Below are positions 42,156-50,119 of a stretch of 64,000 bases of DNA, in pieces. The stretch is from assembly GCF_029962485.1 (NCBI RefSeq), contig NZ_CP073638.1, positions 3,162,001 through 3,226,000 of the forward strand. Reading direction: 5' to 3'. Position numbers and translations under genes: made by a program. Position 1 is the stretch's first letter. Each line of letters starts with the position of its first letter. The stretch is from Burkholderia cepacia. GTDB taxonomy: Bacteria; Pseudomonadota; Gammaproteobacteria; Burkholderiales; Burkholderiaceae. The notes beneath the pieces were generated by a model, which was given only the letters and a program-made list of their open reading frames with translations, made no database searches and was not told the origin of the DNA.

Positions 42156-43445
42156 ATGATTCGTCTGAACAAGTCTGCGGCGCTGCCCGTGGTCGGCATG
42201 ACCGGCTTCGAGACGCCGCTGAGCGAAGAGGAAAGTGCAATCCAGCATACGGTTCACCGCTTTGCGCGCGACGTGCTGCGACCGATCGGCCGCGAGCTCG
42301 ACCGGATGACGCCGGAGGAGGTGATCGCGCCGGGCTCGCCGTATTGGGCCGCCATCGTCGAGAGTGCGAAGCTCGGGCTCGATCCGCAACTGATCGCGCA
42401 ATTTCCGCCGGAGACGGCGGTGCGCATCGAGTCGCTGATCGGTGAGGAACTCGGTTGGGGCGATTCGGGCCTTGCCGTGTCGATCGGCGCGGCCACGATG
42501 CCGCTGATGATGGCGCAGACGGTCGGCAATCCGGAGCTGATCGAGATGTGCGCGGGCAAGGTCGGCTGCTGGATGAACACGCAGCCCGATCGCGGGTCGG
42601 ACGCGGCAATCCTGTATCGGCAGGAACTCAGCGCGAACGGCAGGCAGCCGGTCGGGAACGTGACCGCGAAGGTCAGCGCCGATGAAATCGTGATCAACGG
42701 GCAAAGCTCGGCGTGGATCTCGAACGGGTCGGTGGCGCAGGTCGCGCTGGCCTACATGGCGGCCGACTACGGCGACGGGTTCTACGGCGAAGGCGAGCGT
42801 AGCGCGTTCACGAACGGCATCGCGATGATCCTGCCGCTCGACCTGCCCGGCGTGTCACGCGGCAAGCCGCTCGACAAGATCGGCCAGCGCTCGCTGCCAC
42901 AGGGTGAAATCTATTTCGACAACGTGAAGGTGCCGAAGCGCTTCGCGGTCGCGTTGAAGGACGACTATCTCGGCAACCTCGCGTCGACGTGGTCGTATGC
43001 GGGTACGCACATGTGCCAGGTGTTCGTCGGCGCGGCGCGCGCGGCGTTCGAACTGGCGCTCGCGTATTGCCACGAGCGCAAACAGGGCGGCGCGCTGCTG
43101 ATGGATCACCAGATGACGCACCTGCGCATCGGCGAGATGCTGCGCCGGCTGGAGATGGCGCGTGCGATCGCGCGCCGCAGTCTCGCGTTCTCGCGCATGT
43201 CGCCGCAGAGCCATCCGTATGCGACCGCGCAGGCTAAGGTGAGCGTGACCGAGGAAGCGATGAAGATCACGCACGAGGCGTTCCAGCTGTTCGGCGGCAA
43301 CGGTACCACGCGCGAGTTCCCGATCGAGAAGTTGTTCCGCGACGTGCGTTCGGCGCTGATCGAGGACGGCGAGAACTATATTCTCGCGTCGCGGCTCGGT
43401 GTGCTCGCCGGGGAGCTTTACCAGAACGGGTGGACGCGCGAATAG
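42156..43445 (+). CDS. Acyl-CoA dehydrogenase family protein
   Basis: A 429-residue flavin acyl-CoA dehydrogenase. It has an N-terminal helical domain (SEEESAIQHTVHRFARDVLR), a middle beta-domain with substrate/FAD contacts, and a C-terminal bundle containing THEAFQLFGGNGTTREFPIE, the classical FAD-binding pattern near the C-terminus. Ribosome site ggaga. It stands alone behind regulon promoter D. It would introduce the alpha-beta double bond in the acyl-CoA made by the ligase at 36833. Confidence 0.87.
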   Translation: MIRLNKSAALPVVGMTGFETPLSEEESAIQHTVHRFARDVLRPIGRELDRMTPEEVIAPGSPYWAAIVESAKLGLDPQLIAQFPPETAVRIESLIGEELGWGDSGLAVSIGAATMPLMMAQTVGNPELIEMCAGKVGCWMNTQPDRGSDAAILYRQELSANGRQPVGNVTAKVSADEIVINGQSSAWISNGSVAQVALAYMAADYGDGFYGEGERSAFTNGIAMILPLDLPGVSRGKPLDKIGQRSLPQGEIYFDNVKVPKRFAVALKDDYLGNLASTWSYAGTHMCQVFVGAARAAFELALAYCHERKQGGALLMDHQMTHLRIGEMLRRLEMARAIARRSLAFSRMSPQSHPYATAQAKVSVTEEAMKITHEAFQLFGGNGTTREFPIEKLFRDVRSALIEDGENYILASRLGVLAGELYQNGWTRE

Positions 43446-44205
43446 GACCGCGTGATAGAGCCGGCACGCGCGGCGGCTTGGCCGGTGCGCGTTGCCCGTC
43501 ACAATTACGCGCTGGAAGTGCCGTCCCCGTATCTGATTGTCGATTCAAACCGCCAAAAGCTATACGAAAGAAGCGGTTTCCGAAAAATGTGATGGCGATT
43601 ATTGAAGTAAAAGTGATTCAGAGTGCGAATCAATTAAATCAAATAAAGATCCATCAATATTTTTCGATCTCAATAAAAATTTCGGCACCACGCCTTGATG
43701 ATCGCCTTGGCTTTGCCCAACGTTTCGAACCAATGCGTTCGTGGAACACCTCGCTACTTGCGTTTCAACACCAACCCGGAAGTCGTGTCGAGGGCGATCC
43801 TGAAGCGGGCGCGCGGAACAGCATGGAGATGGCGCTCGTTGATTCCGGCAAGCCTCGGCGGAACCGTACGGACGAAAGCTTCTACTGCAGGTTCCATGAC
43901 GACCGAGGAGTTCAAGCAGAAGTGCTGTTCAACTTAAGAGCCCGAGGCAGTTTCCAAAGATTGAAACGGCTTGAGTAAATCAGGTAAGTAGTTCCGATGT
44001 TGACCGCGGAAGACTATAACTTCATGTGGAACTGCCGACCGGAATAGATAGTGTTACGCAACGGTATGGTGAAACTAGGATGTGGCTACGTCGCATGAGT
44101 TCGCGGAATTTCCCCGCTTCGACAACGTATGTAACTTATGCGCTTGTTGTAAGGAGGTGAAGGAGCCGCCTGACGCACGAGGATTCAGACGGCCTTCGAA
44201 CTTGT
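43446..44205. other. Gene-poor stretch with IS3 OrfB remnant
   Basis: About 760 bases without an intact gene, AT-rich in 43560-43690. On the minus strand at about 43765-43680 one frame reads THWFETLGKAKAIIKAWCRN before stopping, which strongly resembles the C-terminal part of an IS3-family OrfB (the WF-L-A-I-AW-R-Y motif). The rest is unassigned. The sequence before the EthD gene's stop (44169-44198) can fold as a weak hairpin. Confidence 0.5.
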
Positions 44206-44502
44206 TCAGTCGTCTGCGCGGAAGATCGTCGGAGCAATATTGGTGAAATTTGGCACGTCGCCGATCACTTCAGCGGTTTTTGCGGACGAAAGTGCGGCAG
44301 AGAGTGCGGCTTGATCGGTGAATTTGAGAATTACCACCCCGGCGAAGGGTTGGGGTGCGACAGACGGGAACAAAATCTCTGCCGATTGCAGACCAAACTC
44401 ACTCCATGCAGTGCGAGCAAGCGGAATGTGCTTGGAAAGATAGTAGTCACGATCAAATGTGCTGCCTTCAGTTGCGGGGTAACTTACGATAAGTGTGGCC
44501 AT
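44206..44502 (-). CDS. EthD-family protein
   Basis: A 98-residue protein starting at ATG 44502 (an aagg sequence in front), with ATLIVSYPATEGSTFDRDYY, then LSKHIPLARTAWSEFGLQSA and VILKFTDQAALSAALSS. This is the ferredoxin-like dimeric alpha/beta barrel of the EthD family (ether degradation, polyketide cyclisation helpers and others). It is isolated among remnants on the minus strand. Cofactor-free; the exact role is not known. Confidence 0.8.
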   Translation of the reverse strand: MATLIVSYPATEGSTFDRDYYLSKHIPLARTAWSEFGLQSAEILFPSVAPQPFAGVVILKFTDQAALSAALSSAKTAEVIGDVPNFTNIAPTIFRADD

Positions 44503-44788
44503 GTCAACCTTGGTGAAATTATGTTGAACGGACCGCAATGCGGTCCAGATGAACCGGTCCTAGGAAAGGAAATCGGCGAATTTTGACAACCGGGAACCAT
44601 CGCAACTGTCTCCCGCGGATGTGGGGCCGATGCTCGTTGCGATGAAGACAGCACCCTTTGTAAGGGGAGCTTGTAGAGAACGTAAGAAGCGAGAGGAAGT
44701 GTAGCAGTGCACCGCTTCGCACACAACGCTGCCGATGTCGATTTTGGAACTCATCGCACGATGACCCTCACTCTTAGGTGGAAGATTC

Positions 44789-44805
44789 AGGGATTGAATA
44801 CCCTG
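44789..44805 (+). promoter_or_regulatory. Possible decayed fifth copy of the regulon element
   Basis: GAATACCCTG at 44796-44805 matches the core of copies A and D. CAGGG (44789-44793) and CCCTG (44801-44805) pair around 8 bases. The T-run and TGACCTA are absent. It lies about 105 bases before an SDR fragment, so it could be a dead promoter of the same regulon. Confidence 0.35.
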
Positions 44806-44904
44806 CGATTCAGAAGATAAATTTCAAGAAGACTCCGTGAATCGCTATGCTCAATGCTTTTGTTCCAGCTTGTTTGGGTACCGAAAGATTCGTATAGAGA
44901 GAAA

Positions 44905-45115
44905 GGCTCGAGAACGAATCTGTTTGATCCGACGCGAAAGGTCGAACTTGGCGCCGGGGCGAGCCGTGGAATCGTCGAAGAGATCGCGAGACTGCTAGCG
45001 GACCAGGGTGAACATGTGATCGTGTCGAGCCGCAAGATGGGAGGTTGCAAAGCGTTCGCCGACGCGCTTGTCGAGGCGGGCGGCCAAGCCGAAGCACTGG
45101 CGTGCCACCCAGGCC
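44905..45115 (+). pseudogene. Short-chain dehydrogenase (SDR) N-terminal remnant
   Basis: A frame reads NLFDPTRKVELGAGASRGIV, EEIARLLADQGEHVIVSSRK and EAGGQAEALACHPGR. This is the first ~65 residues of a classical SDR, where intact members have TGASRGIG for the NAD(P) site; here it is GASRGIV and the Thr-Gly is altered. After about base 45110 the similarity ends and no catalytic YxxxK part is found. A dead gene. Confidence 0.7.
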
Positions 45116-45311
45116 GTGTTTGTCTACTTGAATGTTGGACTGCTTACCGTCGTGCGAATGTTTTCAAGATTGATCAAGTTCGAATTCTGCATTGAGTCGC
45201 TGAGTCGACTCGCTGTACTTGGTCGAGGTTCGAGTTGATTTCCTCGTGCTTTCGATTGCTTAGCATGTGGGCCGGAAATTCATGCGCTGGCCGCTACTGA
45301 CGATTCATGAT

Positions 45312-46909
45312 ATGACATTACAGATTGGGATTCCTCTGGAGACAGCCACCGGCGAACGGCGCGTAGCGACCGTCCCCGAAGTGGTCGAGAAGCTGATCAA
45401 GCTGGGGTTTTCGGTCGCCGTCCAAAGCGGCGCCGGTGCCGGCGCGAACTTTGATGACGACGCCTACCGTGCGGCCGGCGCAACCGTTGCCACAACGGCG
45501 GCCGACCTCTGGTCCGGCAGCGACATCGTGTTCAAGGTGCGCCCGCCGACCGGCGAAGAAGTCGCGCTGATGCGCGAGGGCGGCACGCTGATCGGCTTCG
45601 TCTGGCCGGCGCAGAACCCCGAACTGATGGAGCAACTGGCCGCCAGGCGGGCCACCGTGCTGGCGATCGATTCGCTGCCGCGCACGCTGTCGCGCGCGCA
45701 GAAGATGGACGCGCTCACGTCGATGGCCAGCATCAGCGGCTACCGCGCGGTAATCGAGGCCGCGCACGCATTCGGGCGCTTCCTGAATGGCCAGGTCACG
45801 GCGGCCGGCAAGATTCCGCCGGCCAAGGTCTTCATCGCCGGTGCCGGCGTGGCCGGCCTCGCCGCGATCGGCACGGCCGCCAGCCTCGGCGCGATCGTGC
45901 GCGCCAACGACACGCGTGCGGAAGTGGCCGATCAGGTCAAGTCGCTGGGCGGCGAGTTCGTCAAGGTCGACTACGAAGAGGAAGGCTCGGGTGGCGGCGG
46001 CTATGCGAAGGTGATGAGCGAAGGCTTCCAGCAGGCGCAGCGCGCGATGTACGCGCAGCAGGCCAAGGACGCCGACATCATCATCACGACCGCGCTGATC
46101 CCCGGCAAGCCCGCGCCGAAGCTGATCACGGCCGAGATGGTGCAGTCGATGAAGCCCGGCAGCGTGATCGTCGACATGGCGCCGAACAGGGCGGCAACTG
46201 CGAACTCACGGTGCCCGGCGAGGCCGTCGTGCGCCACGGCGTGACGATCGTCGGCTTCACGGATCTCGCGTCGCGCCTGTCGCGGCAGTCGTCCACGCTG
46301 TATGCGACGAACCTGCTGCGCGTGGTCGAGGAGCTGTGCAAGGGCAAGGACGGCACGATCAACGTCGACTTCGACGACGACGCGATCCGCGGCCTCACCG
46401 TCATCAAGGAAGGCAACGTCACGTGGCCGCCGCCGCCGATCAAGCAGGCGGTTGTCGCGCCCAAGCCCCAGGCGGCGCCCGCAGCGGCCGCGCCCGCGAA
46501 GTCCAAGGGCCACGGCCATGCCGGCGAGCCGATGTCGGCCAAGGCGCTCGCGATCGTGTTCGCGGTCGGCGCGCTGGCTTTCCTGTTCGTCGGCCAGTTC
46601 GCGCCGGCAAGCTTCCTGTCGCACTTCACGGTGTTCGTGCTCGCGTGCTTCGTCGGCTACATGGTGATCTGGAACGTCACGCCGTCGCTGCACACGCCGC
46701 TGATGAGCGTGACCAACGCGATCTCGTCGATCATCGCGATCGGCGCGCTCGTGCAGGTCGCGCCGCCCCTCGGTGAACTGGCCAACGCGGGCGATCGCCC
46801 GTCCGGGCTGATCCTCGGCCTGGCGGTGGGCGCGCTGACGCTCACGGCCGTCAACATGTTCGGCGGCTTCGCGGTCACGCGACGCATGCTGGCGATGTTC
46901 CGCAAATAA
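45312..46909 (+). pseudogene. pntA: NAD(P) transhydrogenase subunit alpha, broken by a one-base deletion
   Basis: Two frames together encode a full-length alpha subunit of about 532 residues. 45312-46180 carries the NAD-binding domain I (LQIGIPLETATGERRVATVP, VFIAGAGVAGLAAIGTAASL). After VIVDMA near 46180 one G is missing (gcgccgaa where gcggccgaa is expected), so the frame ends at 46244; the second frame (46211-46909) continues with the NAD domain end, an Ala/Pro linker and four helices (ALAIVFAVGALAFLFVGQFA). The protein couples NADH-to-NADP hydride transfer to proton flow. If real, the mutation should inactivate it; sequencing error is the alternative. The start is ATG 45312. Confidence 0.85.
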
Positions 46910-46922
46910 GGGGACGACAACA

Positions 46923-48335
46923 ATGACTTCAAACCTGACTACCGTCTCCTATATCGGCGCCGCGATCCTGTTCATCCTCAGCCTCGGCGGGCTGGCCAAC
47001 CCTGAAACGGCACGCCGCGGCAACCTGCTCGGCATGATCGGCATGCTGATCGCGGTGCTGGCCACCGTGGCCGGTCCGCGCGTGTCGGCCGCGGGGATTC
47101 CGTACGTGGTCGCCGCGCTGGTCGTCGGCGGCGCCGTCGGCCTGTACGCCGCGAAGAAGGTGCAGATGACGCAGATGCCGGAACTGGTCGCGCTGATGCA
47201 CAGCCTGGTCGGTCTCGCAGCCTGCCTGGTCGGCTTCGCGAGCTACATCGACACGTCGCTGCAGCTCACGGGCGCCGAGAAGGCCATCCACGAAGTGGAG
47301 ATCTACGTCGGCATCCTGATTGGCGCGATTACCTTCGCGGGCTCGATCATCGCGTTCGGCAAGCTGTCGGGCAAGATCGGCGGCAAGCCGCTGCTGCTGC
47401 CGGCGCGGCACTGGATGAACCTGGCCGCGCTGCTGATCGTGATCTACTTCGGCCGCGCGTTCCTGCATGCGGAAAGCATCCAGGACGGCATGCTGCCGCT
47501 CGTCGTGATGACGGTGATCTCGCTGCTGTTCGGCGTGCACATGGTGATGGCGATCGGCGGGGCGGACATGCCGGTCGTGGTGTCGATGCTCAACAGCTAC
47601 TCGGGCTGGGCGGCTGCGGCCACCGGCTTCATGCTCGGCAACGACCTGCTGATCGTGATCGGCGCGCTGGTCGGCTCGTCCGGTGCGATCCTGTCGTACA
47701 TCATGTGCCGCGCGATGAACCGCAACTTCATCAGCGTGATCGCGGGCGGCTTCGGCAGCGGCGCAGGCGCGCCCGCGGCAGCCGGCGGCGGCGCGCAGCC
47801 GGCCGGCGAGGCGGTCGCGGTGAGCGCGGCGGAGACGGCCGAGCTGCTGCGCGAGGCGAAGCGCGTGATCATCGTACCCGGCTATGGGATGGCGGTGGCG
47901 CAGGCCCAGCACACGGTGTTCGAGCTGACGAAGCTGCTGCGTGAAAAGGGCGTCGACGTGCGTTTCGCGATTCACCCGGTCGCGGGCCGCATGCCGGGCC
48001 ACATGAACGTGCTGCTCGCCGAAGCGAAGGTGCCGTACGACATCGTGCTCGAAATGGACGAGATCAACGGCGACTTCCCCGAGGCCGACGTGTCGATGGT
48101 GATCGGCGCGAACGACATCGTGAACCCGGCGGCGCAGGACGACCCGACGAGCCCGATCGCCGGCATGCCGGTGCTGGAGGTGTGGAAGGCGAAGACGTCG
48201 ATCGTGATGAAGCGCAGCATGGCTTCGGGCTATGCAGGCGTCGACAATCCGCTGTTCTACAAGGACAACAACCGCATGTTGTTCGGTGATGCGAAGTCGA
48301 TGCTCAGTGGAGTGTTCGACGCCTTGCAAGGCTGA
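46923..48335 (+). CDS. pntB: NAD(P) transhydrogenase subunit beta
   Basis: A 470-residue membrane subunit with about eight to nine helices ([20 protein letters not shown] to [20 protein letters not shown]) and the C-terminal NADP-binding domain III ([40 protein letters not shown]). Complete and in frame. It follows the pntA region by 13 bases (ribosome site gggacgac). With an inactive alpha subunit it would have no function unless another pntA copy exists. Confidence 0.93.
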   Translation: MTSNLTTVSYIGAAILFILSLGGLANPETARRGNLLGMIGMLIAVLATVAGPRVSAAGIPYVVAALVVGGAVGLYAAKKVQMTQMPELVALMHSLVGLAACLVGFASYIDTSLQLTGAEKAIHEVEIYVGILIGAITFAGSIIAFGKLSGKIGGKPLLLPARHWMNLAALLIVIYFGRAFLHAESIQDGMLPLVVMTVISLLFGVHMVMAIGGADMPVVVSMLNSYSGWAAAATGFMLGNDLLIVIGALVGSSGAILSYIMCRAMNRNFISVIAGGFGSGAGAPAAAGGGAQPAGEAVAVSAAETAELLREAKRVIIVPGYGMAVAQAQHTVFELTKLLREKGVDVRFAIHPVAGRMPGHMNVLLAEAKVPYDIVLEMDEINGDFPEADVSMVIGANDIVNPAAQDDPTSPIAGMPVLEVWKAKTSIVMKRSMASGYAGVDNPLFYKDNNRMLFGDAKSMLSGVFDALQG

Positions 48336-48509
48336 ACACGGAAAACCTGCGAGTTCAATCACCAAGAAGCAATTCGTTCGACTCGCGCCTGTTCGCGTGC
48401 GCGGCACGGCGTTCTACGCCTTCTACATTGTCTTACACGAGGATTGGAGGGTTAAAACGGTTGGTGTCCCGGTCGTACATCGGGACCCGCCTTGGCCGTT
48501 CATCGCCGT

Positions 48510-48612
48510 AAGTGTGGAGCTCGAACATGCCGGTGTTCGTCGGAAAGGAATCGGCGTCGGCGAAGTGCACGGCGCGCGGGTGATGGGCGAAGTCATTCAA
48601 GCCGAGATTCGT
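48510..48612 (+). pseudogene. Thiolase remnant (SCP2-like)
   Basis: A frame reads ELEHAGVRRKGIGVGEVHGA then RVMGEVIQAEIRA, matching AYEQAGVGPEDMDVAEVHDA and SAMGEIIQAENLG of the thiolase at 38412 (about 39270-39370). By eye about four of five bases agree across the best 60. The flanks are unrelated, so this is a fragment of a second thiolase. It meets the ketosynthase stub on the opposite strand near 48600. Confidence 0.6.
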
Positions 48613-48752
48613 GCCACCGAAACTGAACGCGCTGATGACCGGACGGCAATTGCACCAGACTGCAAGAGTTGCCGATTTTCTCGGACATCGTTTGCGCCGG
48701 GTAGTCGGCAAGCGATACCAATCACGACCACATCAGACGAACATAAATTCAT
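48597..48752 (-). pseudogene. Beta-ketoacyl synthase remnant (N-terminal stub)
   Basis: A 51-residue frame starting at ATG 48752, 45 bases downstream of the thioesterase-like gene. It reads SDVVVIGIACRLPGANDV followed by RENRQLLQSGAIAVRS, the unmistakable start of a modular-type ketosynthase (IGIACRFPGA pattern). Directly behind, in another frame, comes VISAFSFGGTNLGLN, which resembles the KS C-terminal GFGGTN motif. A large internal deletion has therefore removed the catalytic Cys/His region. It belongs to the minus-strand group with ACP and thioesterase. Confidence 0.7.
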
Positions 48753-48797
48753 GGAGACAGGCGTCGAGTCAGTTTTCCAGTGCGAGCAAAAGGTGCG

Positions 48798-49598
48798 TCA
48801 GTCGGCTGTCCCCCGCACGCTTGCCAAGCTGCCGCGAAATTTCGCGAGTTGCCGCGATTCCGCAAGCAGGCGGCCGTCCGAATCGCGAAGCTCCCCGTCG
48901 ATTACAAGCAGTCCGGAACACACCTCGTTCGAAACGAAGCGGGCGTGAATCGGTCCGGGAACGGGGCGGGCTTTCAAGTAAACCGAGTATTCGATGGTCG
49001 GTACGGAATCCCACGCGGCTGGCTCGATCACGTTGTAGACGGGGGGCGGGAAAGCGTCGGCGAAGAGCACCAGGGACTCAAGTGTCGAAGGAGACTCGTC
49101 CGCGAGCGAGATCCAGCCCTCAACAGCGGCCGTTCGATCAGGCCCGAAGTTTTGCAAGGATCCGGGTGCCAGATGCAGGTTGAACTGTGAGACGAACGAC
49201 TGCATCGGCGCGGGTAGCGCGAGCGAATCGATGTTGATGCACGCAGGGAAGGGTGTGATATCGACCGGCTGGTTCGAAAGGCGCGCCGTGGCACCTGCCG
49301 TCCGCGAGAAGTCTGTGAATGTGGCGATGTAGTGCGCTTTGAGTTCGTCGTTCTGAACCAGCGCCAGCATGGCCCGTGACAGACTCTTTGTCGATCCTAG
49401 ATCGCTGATGCGCGCAATCGCCGGCCCGGAAACTGGGTGCCCGACGAAGCTCGCATGGATGGCCAGGAGGTCCGGATGAGCACTGCGGACGGCGAGCGTT
49501 TCAGCTGCCAGCCGCGTGAGGTATCCGCCGTTCGGATAGCCCAGCACGTTGAATTGCGACGAAATGTCGATGGGAATTTCCGTGTAGTGTTCGGACAT
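48798..49598 (-). CDS. Thioesterase-like (double hot-dog, acyl-CoA thioesterase family) protein
   Basis: A 266-residue protein starting at ATG 49598 (SEHYTEIPIDISSQFNVLGY). The PNGGYLTRLAAETLAV segment and the later EPAAWDSVPTIEYSVYLKAR give the two-hot-dog layout of TesB/4HBT_3-like proteins. Members hydrolyse acyl thioesters or act as acyltransfer/dehydration partners in polyketide and fatty-acid pathways. It follows an acyl carrier protein frame and precedes the ketosynthase stub, so a release or editing role on ACP-bound chains is plausible. Confidence 0.75.
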   Translation of the reverse strand: MSEHYTEIPIDISSQFNVLGYPNGGYLTRLAAETLAVRSAHPDLLAIHASFVGHPVSGPAIARISDLGSTKSLSRAMLALVQNDELKAHYIATFTDFSRTAGATARLSNQPVDITPFPACINIDSLALPAPMQSFVSQFNLHLAPGSLQNFGPDRTAAVEGWISLADESPSTLESLVLFADAFPPPVYNVIEPAAWDSVPTIEYSVYLKARPVPGPIHARFVSNEVCSGLLVIDGELRDSDGRLLAESRQLAKFRGSLASVRGTAD

Positions 49599-49896
49599 GT
49601 CTATTTTCCAAATGATGCGCCGATCGCTTGAGCGCACCGGGCGTCTGTGCGTAAAGGGCCGGCACGCTATCCGTGAAGCCCCGAATCGTGCGGCTGTCAT
49701 AGATCATCGTGGGATCGATCTCCAGACCCGGCGTCTCTCCGAGCGCAAATGCGAGTTCCACGGACAGTACGGAATCGGCTCCCGACGAGTGAAAGCTCTC
49801 GCGCTGCACGTTTTTCGTCGAACACGGGCGCCGCAAGCCCGTCATGCATTCGGCAATCCAGGTGAGGATGCCCTCCGAAGTGAGGGGTGCTTGCAC
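49501..49896 (-). CDS. Acyl carrier protein-like, with extended 3' end
   Basis: A 131-residue frame whose first ~90 residues form an ACP domain: LTSEGILTWIAECMTGL, then SSGADSVLSVELAFALGE with Ser42 as the phosphopantetheine site, and IDPTMIYDSRTIRGFTDSV for helix III. The last ~35 residues overlap the start of the thioesterase gene (49598) and look non-native (many His, Arg). An indel near the true stop has probably extended the frame. A stand-alone ACP beside a ketosynthase and thioesterase suggests a small acyl-chain assembly line. Confidence 0.7.
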   Translation of the reverse strand: MQAPLTSEGILTWIAECMTGLRRPCSTKNVQRESFHSSGADSVLSVELAFALGETPGLEIDPTMIYDSRTIRGFTDSVPALYAQTPGALKRSAHHLENRHVRTLHGNSHRHFVAIQRAGLSERRIPHAAGS

Positions 49897-50119
49897 CAGG
49901 CTGCCTCGTCGGGCGATGGGAAGTTTGAATGCGGCGGATACCAGGAAGCTGCAGTGGACGTTCGATATCGGTGGCGCGGGTCAGGCAGCATCGGTCCCGC
50001 TATTGCAGGATGACGAACGATACGTGCCGCTGCCTGCCGGCAACGGAGAAACGGCGGACATCGGCAATGTAATCGCGCGCACCCAGTCAACGCCCGAGAC
50101 GCGCCAAAGCCTTGTGCAA

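Noticed and set aside
45312..46909. Naturally split pntAA/pntAB genes
   Set aside because: Split subunits occur, but here the break is inside the NAD-binding domain with a missing base and the second frame continues mid-domain; natural splits fall at the linker before the membrane helices.
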